Source: Cylindrodendrum hubeiense
Taxonomy: Eukaryota > Ascomycota > Sordariomycetes > Hypocreales > Nectriaceae
Length of the DNA stretch: 25,304 nucleotides
Assembly: GCA_014621425.1 (NCBI GenBank)
Contig: JAANBB010000518.1
Coordinates: 1 to 25,304, forward strand
Direction: 5' to 3'
Positions within the stretch are counted from its first letter, which is position 1, and every line of letters starts with the position of its first letter. This document shows, piece after piece, positions 9,718-20,212 of the stretch. The notes under the pieces are model-generated. The model was not told the origin of the DNA, did not search any database, and worked only from the letters and a program-made list of their open reading frames with translations. The translations under genes and the position numbers were made by a program.

Positions 9718-10144
9718 AAAAAGCATCGTCTTCCAGAACCTTTTCCCAGATTGCCCTGTTGCAACAACCAGAACTTGCAGGGCGGTCTGGCATCCTTGGG
9801 AGTGTCTACGGAGATTTCGAGGCAGTTGATAGATCTCGTTTTCTAGAGTGCCATCTGGGACGGCGCGCCGTCGGTCCGGAGGCGATCGAGGGGAGGAGGT
9901 CAAAACTGGCTGCATGACAAAAGGCTCGGGAAGCCCTTTGCACCTAATACCTGGAGGTGCGGTGGGCTACCAAAAGTAATGCAATGGTTTTTCACCCTGC
10001 TTTTGTCCTTGTTGTATTTAGGTGTCGTTTTCATGATGATTATTTCCTTTTACGACTTTGATCCTATTCTCGATATGACTAGATGATTTGTGATAAAATG
10101 CCTAGACTTTGTGCAAGTGAATCTACCCTACCTCGACCCTCATG
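9718..10144. other. 3' flank of eIF4A
   Basis: The TAA is followed at once by an A-run, then about 400 bp with no gene. The AT-richer part at 9990-10100 is the probable 3'UTR end and polyadenylation area. No canonical AATAAA is seen. Confidence 0.5.
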
Positions 10145-11427
10145 ATGTCCATTAAGAGCCCCTGGCGGTCCAAGTGATGACCTGAATCGGCGATCAACTT
10201 GTATCTGAGCTCACCCACTCGCTGCGGCTTTCTGAATAGTCCAAGGCGGCCTCTGCGCCGGATCTGTCCGCCTCATCGGCATCTGCTCAAGTCGATAGCC
10301 CTCAGCCCGTTGCTCTCCCCAGAACCCTATGCTAGTGGACAGCACAGAAATCAATACGTCTCTGTGAAATCTCCCCGCCGACCTCCGTTTTCACTTGGTT
10401 CTTGCGTTGGATCTTGCCCAACTTGATGCCCTGGTCCGTGACTCCTGTATTTCATGAGAAGTATCTGCTGGATCGCGGATTTCTGCTCCTTTCCTGCCTA
10501 GGGACTAATTATATGACGTCACTGGCGATACCTGTGCCGCCTAGCATTCTGGGTTGTCCGCCATTTCCAACACGCGAACATGTTCATTCTACCACCCACC
10601 ACTCAGGAACTCAACTAGAACCGAAGCATCTCAACCAAATATTCAAACCACACAGAGGGCTTTGCCGAGGATCAGGTCATAGGTTTGGCCGCTTTCCACA
10701 CTTCTATTATTAAGCCCCTTGCCCAACACTATGTAAGCTGGGCACTGGATAGGCTTGCCAAGGAGGCTGAGGGCTCGAAGCGTAATGAACCCTTGGGTAA
10801 GATATGGGTTCTCCAAGGAAAAGCACCCCCAGGTCTTTCGCGATATTCGCTGGGATGTGCATGAGCAGAAACCCAAGTTCGAAGCTCAAGGACCACCAAA
10901 CCAAACCCGGAGGGGGCATTTGGTCTGGATACTGGCTGTTAGTCATGGATTGACACTTTCAACCTGTTATTGCAACCGGGCTCGCCACATCGTGAGATAG
11001 GGGTCGACGACAATCTTTTGAAGGGAACCATCTCCGTTGGCCCAGAGCTACTGCATACTACCCTCTTCAAGGTTAAGAATCACACACGCCTCGTCTTGAT
11101 GATGCAAGACAACACGACCTGGCTAGCATGCAGTTTCCTTGTGGGCGATGCCTTGGGTGACACGACACAGTTCCGGCGGCGCCATGAACACATCTCAGAC
11201 CAGCACCAGCGACAGCAATGGCGCGAGCCACTGCCCTCCGAGGGCGATGCCGAGCTTGACTATACGTAACCATGGCTCCCGCTGGCATGTAAGTTGATGC
11301 GGAAGGGAACCTATGGTAACCTACATGCATACGATATTCAAGACGTAATTCGCCGCTGGGGGTATGCCATGTGGAATGCATCGCGATAGAGAGTCCGGGG
11401 GGAAAGGAAGTGTTGGACTACCAGTGA
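10145..11427 (+). pseudogene. Decayed gene of a fungal-specific protein family (function unknown)
   Basis: Reading the plus strand and switching frames yields protein-like blocks in a sensible order: MSIKSPWRSK from 10145; IGDQLVSELTHSLRLSE, a TAG at 10237, then KAASAPDLSASSASAQVDSP; NLPADLRFHLVLALDLAQLD (10368 onward); after a one-base shift near 10438, TPVFHEKYLLDRGFLLLS; FHTSIIKPLAQHYVSWALDR (within 10619-10864); WDVHEQKPKFEAQGPP (about 10851-10898); NPEGAFGLDTGC in another frame; a block from about 10998 to 11269 (KNHTRLVLMMQDNTTWLACS); DIQDVIRRWGYAMWNASR ending at TAG 11387; then, shifted again, ESPGGKEVLDYQ to TGA 11425. From memory these blocks resemble multi-copy, uncharacterised proteins of filamentous ascomycetes with LRFxLVLALDLAQLDALV, SIIKPLARHY and IRRWGYVMWD segments. 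I cannot verify this without a search. The frame changes and stops argue strongly for a dead copy. Confidence 0.78.
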
Positions 11428-11952
11428 GAGACAATTTGGGGTGATAGCGACCCAATGGATAATTTATGGTAATGGTACTACAGAGGAGGGTATTTTGATT
11501 GCTTTTTGTTATATATGCCTCTGAATGTTTGTGCGAGGAAGAACTGTTCGATGTATCAAAGTATGGAACGGAAGCATTTGTCACCACAAGTTTACAGGAG
11601 AGTTGAGTTGGTTCAATGCCATATCTGTATTTCCTCTACCCTATCCTAGAAGGGTTCATCATACAAAAGAAAAAAGTGGTTACGTCCATCGTAATAGAGA
11701 TCCATCGTCTTCAACTCACGACATCTTTTTGTCTGAGAAAATTGTACAGAGATCCCCCGAAATTAAGAAAAGGTATATACGATCTGATTCCTGTCCCCTG
11801 TAAAATGCAGACAAGGAAAGCAGTCTTTGCCGCCCAAAATAAAACGCCTATTGTGGTATCACCGCCCAAGAAAGCATGTCGTGAAAGCCCTCGCCATGTA
11901 TCGGCTAAAGCTCACAGACCTAAAATGCAAGTCATCCCCTTCGACACATTCC
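11428..11952. other. 3' flank of the four-helix membrane protein gene
   Basis: This AT-richer interval lies between the relic and the minus-strand stop at 11953. Much of it is probably 3'UTR and terminator of the membrane protein gene. No recognisable coding segment is seen in either direction. Confidence 0.5.
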
Positions 11953-13582
11953 TTAACGGGCCTGCCCGAACGTGGTCTGGTCTGGGGGCGGGCTTTGCAG
12001 ACCCTGACCGGTGTAAGCACCGGGGATAGGGACGGCATCGTAGGTCGGCTCGTTCGAGGCTGCGGGAGCTTGGTCTTGGAAGTAAGCGGCCGGAGGCGCG
12101 GGCGCAGCACTGGTGGAGGCGAAGCCGGACTGCTCCATCTTGGGGGTGGCGTTGGGGGCCTTGACAGGAGGAGCCTGGAGTTTGAAGTCCAAATCGCCCT
12201 TGCCACCAAACTGAGAGTGAGGCTCGACGAACTGGGTTCCGGGGGTGAAGGGGTTCTCCTCAATGTCGGTGAGGTTTCGGTAGGCGGCCGGGGGGTGGCG
12301 AGGGGACATGGCGTATTGGCTCAGGGCGGGGGACTTGGGAGCAAAACCAGGAGTGTTGGGGGCGGACTGGCTGCGGAGCTGCGCGAGATAAAGGTCGGAG
12401 CGGGCGCGGTCTCGCATATCCATAGACTTGAAGAGACGTCGCTTGGTGTAGTAGCGGTAGAAGACGACGCTGTAGAGGATGATGCAGAGGACCTCGATGA
12501 CGATCTCGATAACGATGCAGATCATGGCCCAGTTCTGAAGACGGCAGAGGAGAGCATAGTCCACCTTGTCGCCAAAGACCTTGGATCGAGTGTTGGAAAG
12601 ACAGGACCATCCCCACATGTCCTTGTTATTCGAATTGTTCTTGGAGTGCTGGAAGATAATCGCAGTGACAACCCAGAGAACTAAGCTGACCATGAACTGA
12701 TGTGTATGTTAGAACTCGCACATTCAACTCGACACACTGAGAGAAACTTACCCATCCGATAGCGAACAGAGTGTAGTATGTGCCAACCTTCTCAGCGCGT
12801 TTGTGACCACCTCGGCAGTAGGCGGCGAAGACAAGGATACAGGCGAGGAGGGACACGCAGGCCATAGAGAGAACAAGCTTCTGGGGCCAAGCGTTGGTGC
12901 TGGATGCCCAAGAGGGCATCCGGCTCTGGGAGGGAAGTGCTCGGGTGGCATTGAACACAGCAAAAGTCGACGAAAGCATGGAAAGAATGATCAGGGAGCA
13001 GCTGAAGTTGACACCGCGGAGGGCGAGCTTGGCCATCCGAACGCGAGCCTTGATTTTCTGTAGAGGTGTAAGCGGAATGGTTCCTAGCAGGTGAGTATAC
13101 GATCAAACACATACCACATCGCGAGCCTGTTCCTTTTCGGTTGACAGTTCCCGCTTCTCGAGGATGTCCTCCTCGCGGAAGGTCGGGCTGAGAGGGTTGT
13201 CGAACGGCCGCCCAGGTGTTCCCGGCACCTTCATGGCGCTCTTGAGGGGAGTCTTGGGAGTCATTGGGACGGGGATCGACTCTCGGTTACCGATGTAGCC
13301 AAAGCCAATGTCGCCTGGTTGGGACTGGGCGAAGTGAGACTTTTCCGGGTCGGCGAAAGGCGATCGCGCGTCGACGGGAGAGTGGACCGATGTGGCTTCG
13401 GCGAAACGGGGAGTGCGAGGCTTAAGGGAGCCGTCCGAGGAAGAAGACCTGGAGGACCCAGAGCGGGTGGGAGTAAGGTTCAGAGCGGCAGGCCGCCTCT
13501 TCTCATCTAGAGGATGCATGTCAGCGTTGTGATCGTTGGGCTATCATGTCAGCTTCGGCAGCGACGGACCTTGTCCAGCCAT
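11953..13582 (-). CDS. Uncharacterised four-transmembrane protein (MARVEL-like topology)
   Basis: I infer four coding exons on the minus strand: 13582-13570, 13506-13115, 13057-12752 and 12696-11953, giving 484 aa. The first exon is only 13 nt (MAGQ plus one base). Joining it over the 63 bp intron gives MAGQDEKRRPAALNLTPTRS; the in-frame ATG at 13519 inside that intron is the alternative start. The other introns are 57 and 55 bp. Residues 1-145 are Ser/Pro-rich and probably cytosolic. Four hydrophobic segments follow at about 150-170, 196-216, 228-252 and 293-317. The loop between helices 3 and 4 has WGWSC and a second Cys that could form a disulfide. The C-terminal 160 residues are Pro/Ala/Gln-rich and disordered. 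The 4-TM layout resembles MARVEL-type membrane proteins, but I do not recognise the family, and function is unknown. Confidence 0.85.
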
Positions 13583-13648
13583 GCTTTATCTTTGGTGAGT
13601 GAGAAGACAAAGAAGCACAGTAATGTGTAAGACGGTAGGGTAAGAATT

Positions 13649-13676
13649 GATGTTGGTGTTGGTGTTGATGTTGATG
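13649..13676. repeat. Hexamer repeat TGTTGG/TGTTGA
   Basis: Four to five near-identical hexamers (GATGTT, GGTGTT, GGTGTT, GATGTT, GATG) lie in the probable 5' leader of the four-helix membrane protein gene. Confidence 0.8.
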
Positions 13677-15194
13677 AAGGGGAGTTAAGTGCTTCAACAC
13701 AGTCCAAAGCACATTCTCAGAACGAAATAGAGACAATCCAAAGCAAAGGGAGAGACCAGCTATCGAAGAGCAAGAGGGAGGACGAACGGGGCGGGCAGAT
13801 GTGGGAGGACGGGAGTTTTGAGGATGACAGCTTTGAGAGGAGGGAGCAAGCTCATTCGACGACGGTAGACGCTGGCGACGGGACAGGGACTCGGGAAGGG
13901 GGGGACCGCAAATAGTATCTGGAATGGCCTTACACGGGATGGAGCGTCGATGGGAGCAAGCGCTCTGATAGGCAGGGCCCAAACGCCGGCCAAGTGATTC
14001 GGGCTTGAATTAGACGCCCACGTTTGTCGGAGGTGATGGGAGGTGGCGACGGGTGCAGACACTGGACCCGGCGGCTGCAGAGCGGTCTCACACTCAACCT
14101 CTCACACTCGGTGCTTGATAGAGTGGTGGGAGAAAGACGGACTTGGCTGGCCTGTGAGATCAGACGGCAGGATCTCGAACAATGTCGCGGGAGCAGAACC
14201 AGACAGCGAGGCCTGAAGAGAAGAGGCGAGCACGAGTATCACGGAATGTTTGGAAACAGCAAAGAGGGGTCTCTGGCGACAATGCGGAAAACTCGATGTT
14301 TTGTGTGGTCGACACCGCAAGACAGGCCAGCGAGAAACAGCGAGAAACAGCAGGGTGTTGGGGCAAGCCAGGGTCGAGCAAGGATATGACAAGCAGGAAC
14401 AAAGGCAGAACAGCAGAGCAGCGGTCCTACGCACGCCTGCATTGGCACTGGCAGGCGCTGGAATACCCGGCAGCACCCCATTTGGCTCGACGCCCCCGTC
14501 GTTGCATCCCTGGCCTAGCTGTGGTTGGAGGTTTGGCGGCATGATTGGAGGCAGGCGGCTATCCTCGAGAGCGTGGATCGTGGAGAAAAGGCGTCTTGTC
14601 CGTGTGGTTGGCTGGCTTCTGGAGCCGCTCGCCAGCCCCCTGGTCGACCCCGGCAGACGATCTGCCGTCTTGATAGGCCGGTGTGCTGCATGCGCTTGAG
14701 CTTCACCTCAACACCACCAATCAGCATCTCCAAGTCCGTGATAGCCGTCCAGCCACCTGCAGAGGTCGGCGGCAACAACGACGCCCGGATTCGCAGTCAC
14801 CCACACCGCGGCCCACCCTGCCACCTTCGCTCGAGATCCACCGCGGGCTACGCACCGACGAGTCGACGACGCACCGGCGACGAGGTGATGCATCCTTGCG
14901 TGCGCGCGCGTGGTGCTTCTGCTTGTGCTTGTGCGTCCAACACCCACCCGCCCGCCTGCTACCGCTGACTTGGCGACCTCCTTCGGGTCGGACGGGTGTG
15001 ACTCTCCGACCTTCCAGTATTGGCCGACAACCATAGTTGGCGGCGTCATTTTTGCCTCAACTCAGGCTTCCATCGCGTGGTGCCATGGCCCTCAGCGTTG
15101 GTTTGGTTTTTGCTCTGGTTGAGGACAGTGCCCCCCCCCCCATTGCTGACCTCCTCCGGATTGCTCGTTTCCGTGCCGAGCCCGAGGTGAGTCG

Positions 15195-15228
15195 GAGAGG
15201 CCTGAGAGGCCTGAGAGGCCTGAGAGGC
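15195..15228. repeat. 9 bp tandem repeat (CCTGAGAGG), three full copies plus a partial
   Basis: Exact copies stand at 15201-15209, 15210-15218 and 15219-15227, preceded by GAGAGG. The unit is a near-palindrome around GGCCT. No gene is recognised around it. Confidence 0.9.
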
Positions 15229-16557
15229 TCAATTCGAACAGCCTCCACCTGCAACTCGGCAGCCGAGGAAGCTCAGTAGCACACGGCTACAGATGCATGC
15301 GCGGACACCTGGTACAGCTGCACAAGAATGCGACAGTGAGCTTTTTTTCTTGCTTCTTGGTGGAGGTTGGTGAGCCCAACGAGGCCCCCTCACCTTGGCG
15401 ATCACTGATGACTGAGAGCCCGCCGTTGCAACCCCCATCTTACCCATGTCTGACCTCAAGGGCTATTATTAGCATATCGACCAAAATTCACCGCAGCGGC
15501 GGGTGAAATGTGATATAGGTCGCATGCATTGGCGGGTTTTCTGTCCGCTTTAATATTCCCTCGGCTCATCGGTTTGTCAGTCAAATCGAGTGATGGATGT
15601 CCTGATGCCCTGATTACCATCAAACCCGCATCTCATCCAACGAACATTCTCGTGCGTGTCATGTGATGGCTTTTGGCCAATACCACCTCGAGTTTGTCTC
15701 GGGGGAACGGTGAGGTTCCGAGCCGCAGCCTCCATAACGACTAGCTACGTGGATTGCCTTTCTGAATCCGTCTCAAGTGCTGAGTTGTTGTATGCGACAT
15801 CAATCCTTGAAATAGTTGTAAGCCAAGTGGCCTCTGCCTCTGAAGACACTTTGCTTTGTCTTTATCTCCCCATGTGGCTGTTTTTTTGATGCTATCACAA
15901 TTGACCTTGATGGCAGCTAGCCAAGCCGAGCTGGGTGGCTGAGAAGCGGCGTACCTAGGTTTCGCGACACCAGTAAGCTCCCGCTAGGTTAGGGCTGGCA
16001 CTTGGCAATTGGGCTTCTCGAAGAGGTGGTGATAACAACGTGAGTGGATGTGTCGGTATGCATTTTCGACTATTGGTGACATGGTGGCGTTGGGTTAGGA
16101 GAAGACTCGGAAGGGCAATTCAACTCCCCGGTTGGTTGAATAGATGAAAACCAACATGTTTAAGCTTCTTGAGTGGGTGCTCCCTCCACGATACGGAGCA
16201 CAGGCAAACCGGACCATGGACCTGAGGCCTTCGAGCTTGTTCTGGCGGGTGCGACCGAGCTTCACCCGAGGAGGGGCAGTGATCCTTATCGCCTTATCGG
16301 ACCCTGTGCGGTTTAGCGTAAGAGTCATAGTCGTCCCAACTGGCTGCACACGAGGAATTTTGCCAACATCAAGGCGAATTACGCAAATACTTGGCTCTTC
16401 ACGACACCAAGACCAGGAACACCTCGAGAGACCGTCAGATCTCCGAGTATAATTTTATCCCGACCTCGACGACCAATTTTCACCCTCGCAACTGCCCCGA
16501 CCGCGGCTCCCCGATCGAAACTCCTCGTGAAATCCGGCGAATTGCCCCACCTCCACC

Positions 16558-18206
16558 ATGTCTGCCAACGGCGACCCCAAGTACGACGACATCGAGTCCG
16601 AGTCTGACTCCGGCGAGTCGGTTGACCACAACGAGACCGGCGATGGCAACGAGGACAAGTCTCTCAAGTCTGCCCTGAAGCAGTCCAACCCAGCTATCGC
16701 CGAGCCCGCAGCCCAAAGACCCACGCTGCCCCCGCAAACCGACCCCAAAGACCTCGATGTCGCTTCCCTCACTCCCCTGACGCCCGAGATTATTGCCCGA
16801 CAAGCCACCATCAACATCGGAACCATCGGCCATGTGGCTCACGGAAAGTCGACCGTGGTCAAGGCCATCTCCGGCGTCCAGACCGTTCGATTCAAGAACG
16901 AGCTGATCCGAAACATTACCATCAAGTTGGGTTACGCCAACGCCAAGATCTACATGTGCGATTACCCTCAGTGCCCCCGACCGGGATGCTACCGAAGTTA
17001 CAAGAGCGAGAAGGAGGTCGACCCACCCTGCGAGCGAGAGGGCTGTGAGGGCACCTACCGACTATTGCGACACGTCTCGTAAGTTGAAGTTGCGCGTTTG
17101 GGACCAGCTGAGACCCTTAACTGACCCCACCAGATTTGTCGATTGCCCCGGTCACGATATTCTGATGAGCACTATGTTGTCAGGTGCCGCCGTCATGGAC
17201 GCCGCCCTGCTGCTCATTGCTGGCAACGAATCTTGCCCCCAGCCCCAGACCTCGGAGCATTTGGCTGCCATTGAGATCATGAAGCTCGACAAGATCATCA
17301 TCCTCCAGAACAAGGTCGATCTTATGCGAGAAGAGGCTGCCCAGCAACACTACCAGTCCATCCTCAAGTTCATCCGAGGAACTGTTGCTGGCAAGTCCCC
17401 CGTCATCCCCATCTCTGCTCAGCTCAAGTTCAACATCGATGCCGTCAACGAGGCCATCGTCAACACCATCCCTGTCCCCCCCAGAGATTTCAGCATCGAC
17501 CCCCACATGATTGTCATTCGATCCTTCGATGTCAACAAGCCCGGTGCCGAGATTGACGACCTTAAGGGTGGTGTTGCTGGTGGAAGTATCCTGCACGGTG
17601 TCATCAAGCTCGGCGATGAGATTGAGATCCGACCCGGTATCGTCTCCCGAGACGATTCTGGTGCCCTCAAGTGCACTCCCATCTTCAGCCGTGTCGTCTC
17701 CCTCAACTCCGAGGCCAACGACCTCAAGTACGCCGTCCCCGGTGGTCTCATCGGTGTTGGTACCCGCATCGACCCTACCCTTTGCCGAGCCGATCGTCTT
17801 GTCGGTTTCGTCCTGGGTCTCAAGGGACGCCTGCCCGAGATCTACAGCGAGATCGAGGTCAACTTCTACCTCCTCCGCCGCCTTCTCGGTGTGCGAACTG
17901 CCGACGGCAAGCAGGCCAAGGTTGCCAAGCTGGCCAAGAACGAGGTCATCATGGTCAACATTGGTTCCACCTCGACTGGTGCCAAGGTCGCTGCTATCAA
18001 GAACGATGCCGCTAAGCTGGTCCTGACCAGCCCTGCCTGTACCAACATCGGCGAGAAGGTCGCTCTGAGCCGACGTATCGAGAAGCATTGGCGTCTCATT
18101 GGATGGGCCACCATCGCTGCGTAAGTTTTGCCCTTCTACACTTCTTTCTGAGCTATTTCTAACCTAGACTTTCAGCGGTGTCACCCTTGAGCCCAGCACT
18201 TCTTAA
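16558..18206 (+). CDS. gcd11: Translation initiation factor eIF2 subunit gamma (GTPase)
   Basis: Exons 16558-17078, 17134-18120 and 18176-18206 encode 512 aa, close to yeast Gcd11. Both introns are 55 bp with GTAAGT donors. The last exon is only 31 nt and supplies the C-terminal GVTLEPSTS. The start has CCACC before ATG, a good initiation context. Domains: an acidic, disordered N-terminus (1-75); a G domain with G1 GHVAHGKST (91-99), switch I around [15 protein letters not shown], a Cys-rich zinc knuckle (Cys 134, 139, 144, 158, 163), G3 DCPGHD (177-182) and G4 NKVD; then two beta-barrel domains. eIF2 gamma binds GTP and Met-tRNAi and is the core of the ternary complex delivered to the 40S ribosome. 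The zinc knuckle and the long switch I separate it from EF-Tu/eEF1A. Codons are strongly C/T-ending, as in eIF4A. Confidence 0.97.
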
Positions 18207-18571
18207 ATGATAAAAAAAAAACTAGCGGGTTGAGAACTTTTATCACACGATCCTCGGCTACGCAAATTCTGAAAACGCGGGACGCCAAGGAAGGCAGTCT
18301 TCGGCGGCTTTTGAGTAGATGGCTGGCGTAAGAATGAGGCCCGGTGTTTATTGTGGTCTTCGGAAACAAGGGGATGACGGTCAGGCATGCCCCTGGAGGG
18401 AGTTTGGGGGGCCATGTAGCAGATAGCTAGCTGAAGTTACGTTGTAAATGCATGACGAGGTCACGCTGCCTCACGGAAAAGACAAAAGTACGCCGCCAAC
18501 AGCTAGGCCAATGATTGATGAGAGGTTTGCCCATGATTGAATGAGGCTTCATCGGGCCCCAAATTATTCGT
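18207..18571. other. Shared 3' region between convergent eIF2 gamma and the DDF-motif gene
   Basis: The 365 bp between two stop codons on opposite strands holds an A-run just after the eIF2 gamma stop and no other gene. Both transcripts probably end here, so overlapping 3'UTRs are possible. Confidence 0.55.
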
Positions 18572-20212
18572 CTATTTCCTGACTTTCCTTGCGTGCTTTA
18601 CTAGATTTTCTATTACTCCTTCAAACGCTTCTCTGTCCCCGATCTTTTCGTCGGTCCGTTTCTTCCAGTACTCCAATGCCTCCTTGGCCACCCATTCCAT
18701 GGCTTCTAGTTTTGCCACATGGGTCTTGAGCTCTCCATCTGTCATGCCGTTCAGAGCCTCGTCAGTCGTCAAACACAAGTACCGGGCAGCCACGAGATCC
18801 AGCTCTGGCTGTGGGGGAGGGCCCTTTCGCTTTTTCGACACCGACGGCTTCCCCTGAGTGTCCACCGAAGTCGACGATGTGTTGCCCTCGCCCTGCCGTA
18901 GCCGAGATACAGAGCGCGAGTCGCTAGATGTGCGAGGAGACGTGGAGGGGACATGGAGGGAAGGGAGAACAAGCTTCTTCTGCTTGGACGCGGGGAGTAT
19001 CTCGTCAAGATCGACAGGGACGCCAAGGGAAACGAGGAAGAGGCGGCGTATGCGGGATCGGATCCAGTCGGGAGGAGCGAGGGGAGGAGGAGCGACGAGC
19101 TGGGACCAGAGAGATGCGGACCGGGGGTTGAGAAAGATGGAAGATTCTTTAGACAAGGGCGGGAAGGTAGGGAAATCGAGCTGCTCGGGGGGGAAGAGAT
19201 CCGCCAGGTAGGGTTCTAGACATGATATGACGCTCTCTGAGTCTAGACCATCGAAGTCTGGTATAGGCTGAAGAGTATGTCAGTAATACGAACCGATGGA
19301 AATGGGTCATGGGGCTTACGAATGGTAATTGTGTTTGTTGCTGGAGTAGGACGGCGCTGGGAGTAGGAGCGGGAGTGGTGTCGGCTTGTTGGAAGCTGTC
19401 TTCGAAGTCATCGAAATCGTCATCCTCATTGCCCTCTTCAAAGTCGTCAAAGTCGTCTCCGAAATCGTCGCCGCCTTCGCCGTCTTCGCTGTCTTCGTCG
19501 CCGTGGCTACCATCAACTTCATCATCTTCCTCATCTTCACCACCGTCCTCTACTGGAGGTGCTAGAGGGGCTTGGGAGGTGGAATCATCCACTTCGGAGT
19601 GCTCAACTGGGGAGCCTGGGGGAGATGGTGGATCATCTACGCAAGTGGAATTCAACGGTCAATATATATCCTTGAAATCTTAGGGTTTTGCTCCTCCCGT
19701 ACCGGTTGTGCTTTCGCCTTTGATTTCTTTGATATGCCCCTCGGAATCCAAGACCAGGTCTGGCGATGCATCTGCCTTGCGCCTTTCCTCAAATTTGACC
19801 GAGTGCGCTTCGGGTACATCCCCGGGAGCCTCTTCTACAAGAGTCGTAGGAACCGCGGCATCGACAGTGGAGGTCGATATCTCGGATGAAGCATCGTCAT
19901 GGAGAACGGCAATCTCGTCGGGAATAGCATCCTGCTCTCGCTTGGCGTAGGCCTCGGTGCCAGGGACTTCTCCATAGGCGGGCTCATCATCGATCCTTTC
20001 GACTCGGGTCGTGGGGATGGAGGGGGTAATCTTGGGGCTGGCGGGTGCGGACTGGGCGTCGGTGAACTGATCTTCGGAGTCGGAGGACTCAGCTAGAGCC
20101 AGGTCAGCAGGAAGTTGCAGCGCCACCATCGGCCAAACGTACCCAAATCATGCGCTCCAGGATCTGCGATGGGAGCTCCCTTCGGAGGTTCAAGCTTCTC
20201 TGTCTCGGGCAT
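18572..20212 (-). CDS. Acidic protein with DDFxDF motifs; possible clathrin/AP-1 accessory factor (Laa2/aftiphilin-like)
   Basis: Four exons on the minus strand, 20212-20143, 20092-19703, 19636-19320 and 19267-18572, give 490 aa. Introns are 50, 66, 52 bp with GTACGT, GTACGG and GTAAGC donors. The N-terminus reads MPETEKLEPPKGAPIADPGA, then AESSDSEDQFTDAQS. Residues 183-235 are a very acidic block ending in DDFGDDFDDFEEG (210-222) and DDDFDDFEDSF (225-235). The C-terminal half is more ordered, with PIPDFDGLDSES, a W-containing segment (PPDWIRSRIRRLFLVSLGVP) and a final helical region with VAKLEAMEWVAKEALEYWKK. Short acidic phenylalanine motifs of this kind bind adaptor appendages and clathrin in aftiphilin-type proteins and yeast Laa2. 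That is the basis for the functional guess, which remains inference. The gene structure itself is well supported by consistent splice sites. Confidence 0.82.

Larger units (their letters stand above)
13583..16557. other. 3 kb intergenic span between the divergent membrane protein and eIF2 gamma genes
   Basis: This is the longest span without a recognised gene. Its left end (13583 to about 14050) is the promoter side of the membrane protein. It contains TGTTGG/TGTTGA hexamers at 13649-13676. The middle holds overlapping ORFs of 80-150 codons on both strands (for example 14102-14542 minus and 14250-14699 plus), with no recognisable motif and no supporting splice structure. A 9 bp tandem repeat sits at 15195-15228. 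The right end (about 16250-16557) is the eIF2 gamma promoter and leader, which ends CTCCACC directly before the ATG. A non-coding RNA or a fast-evolving gene cannot be excluded. Confidence 0.5.

Noticed and set aside
8947..9915. 322-codon minus-strand open frame over eIF4A
   Set aside because: It is antisense to C-ending codons of a highly expressed gene, which leaves the reverse frame open. It crosses an eIF4A intron and has no recognisable motif.
10514..10521. TGACGTCA (CRE-type palindrome)
   Set aside because: It lies inside the decayed gene rather than near an intact start codon, so it is most likely chance.
14102..14699. Overlapping ORFs of 120-149 codons on both strands
   Set aside because: Rich in Arg, Ser, Cys and Pro with no domain, no conserved block and no splice pattern. 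They look like chance frames in GC-rich spacer.
17180..18088. 302-codon minus-strand open frame over eIF2 gamma
   Set aside because: Same antisense codon-bias effect; Asp/Gly/Leu/Val-rich composition without homology.
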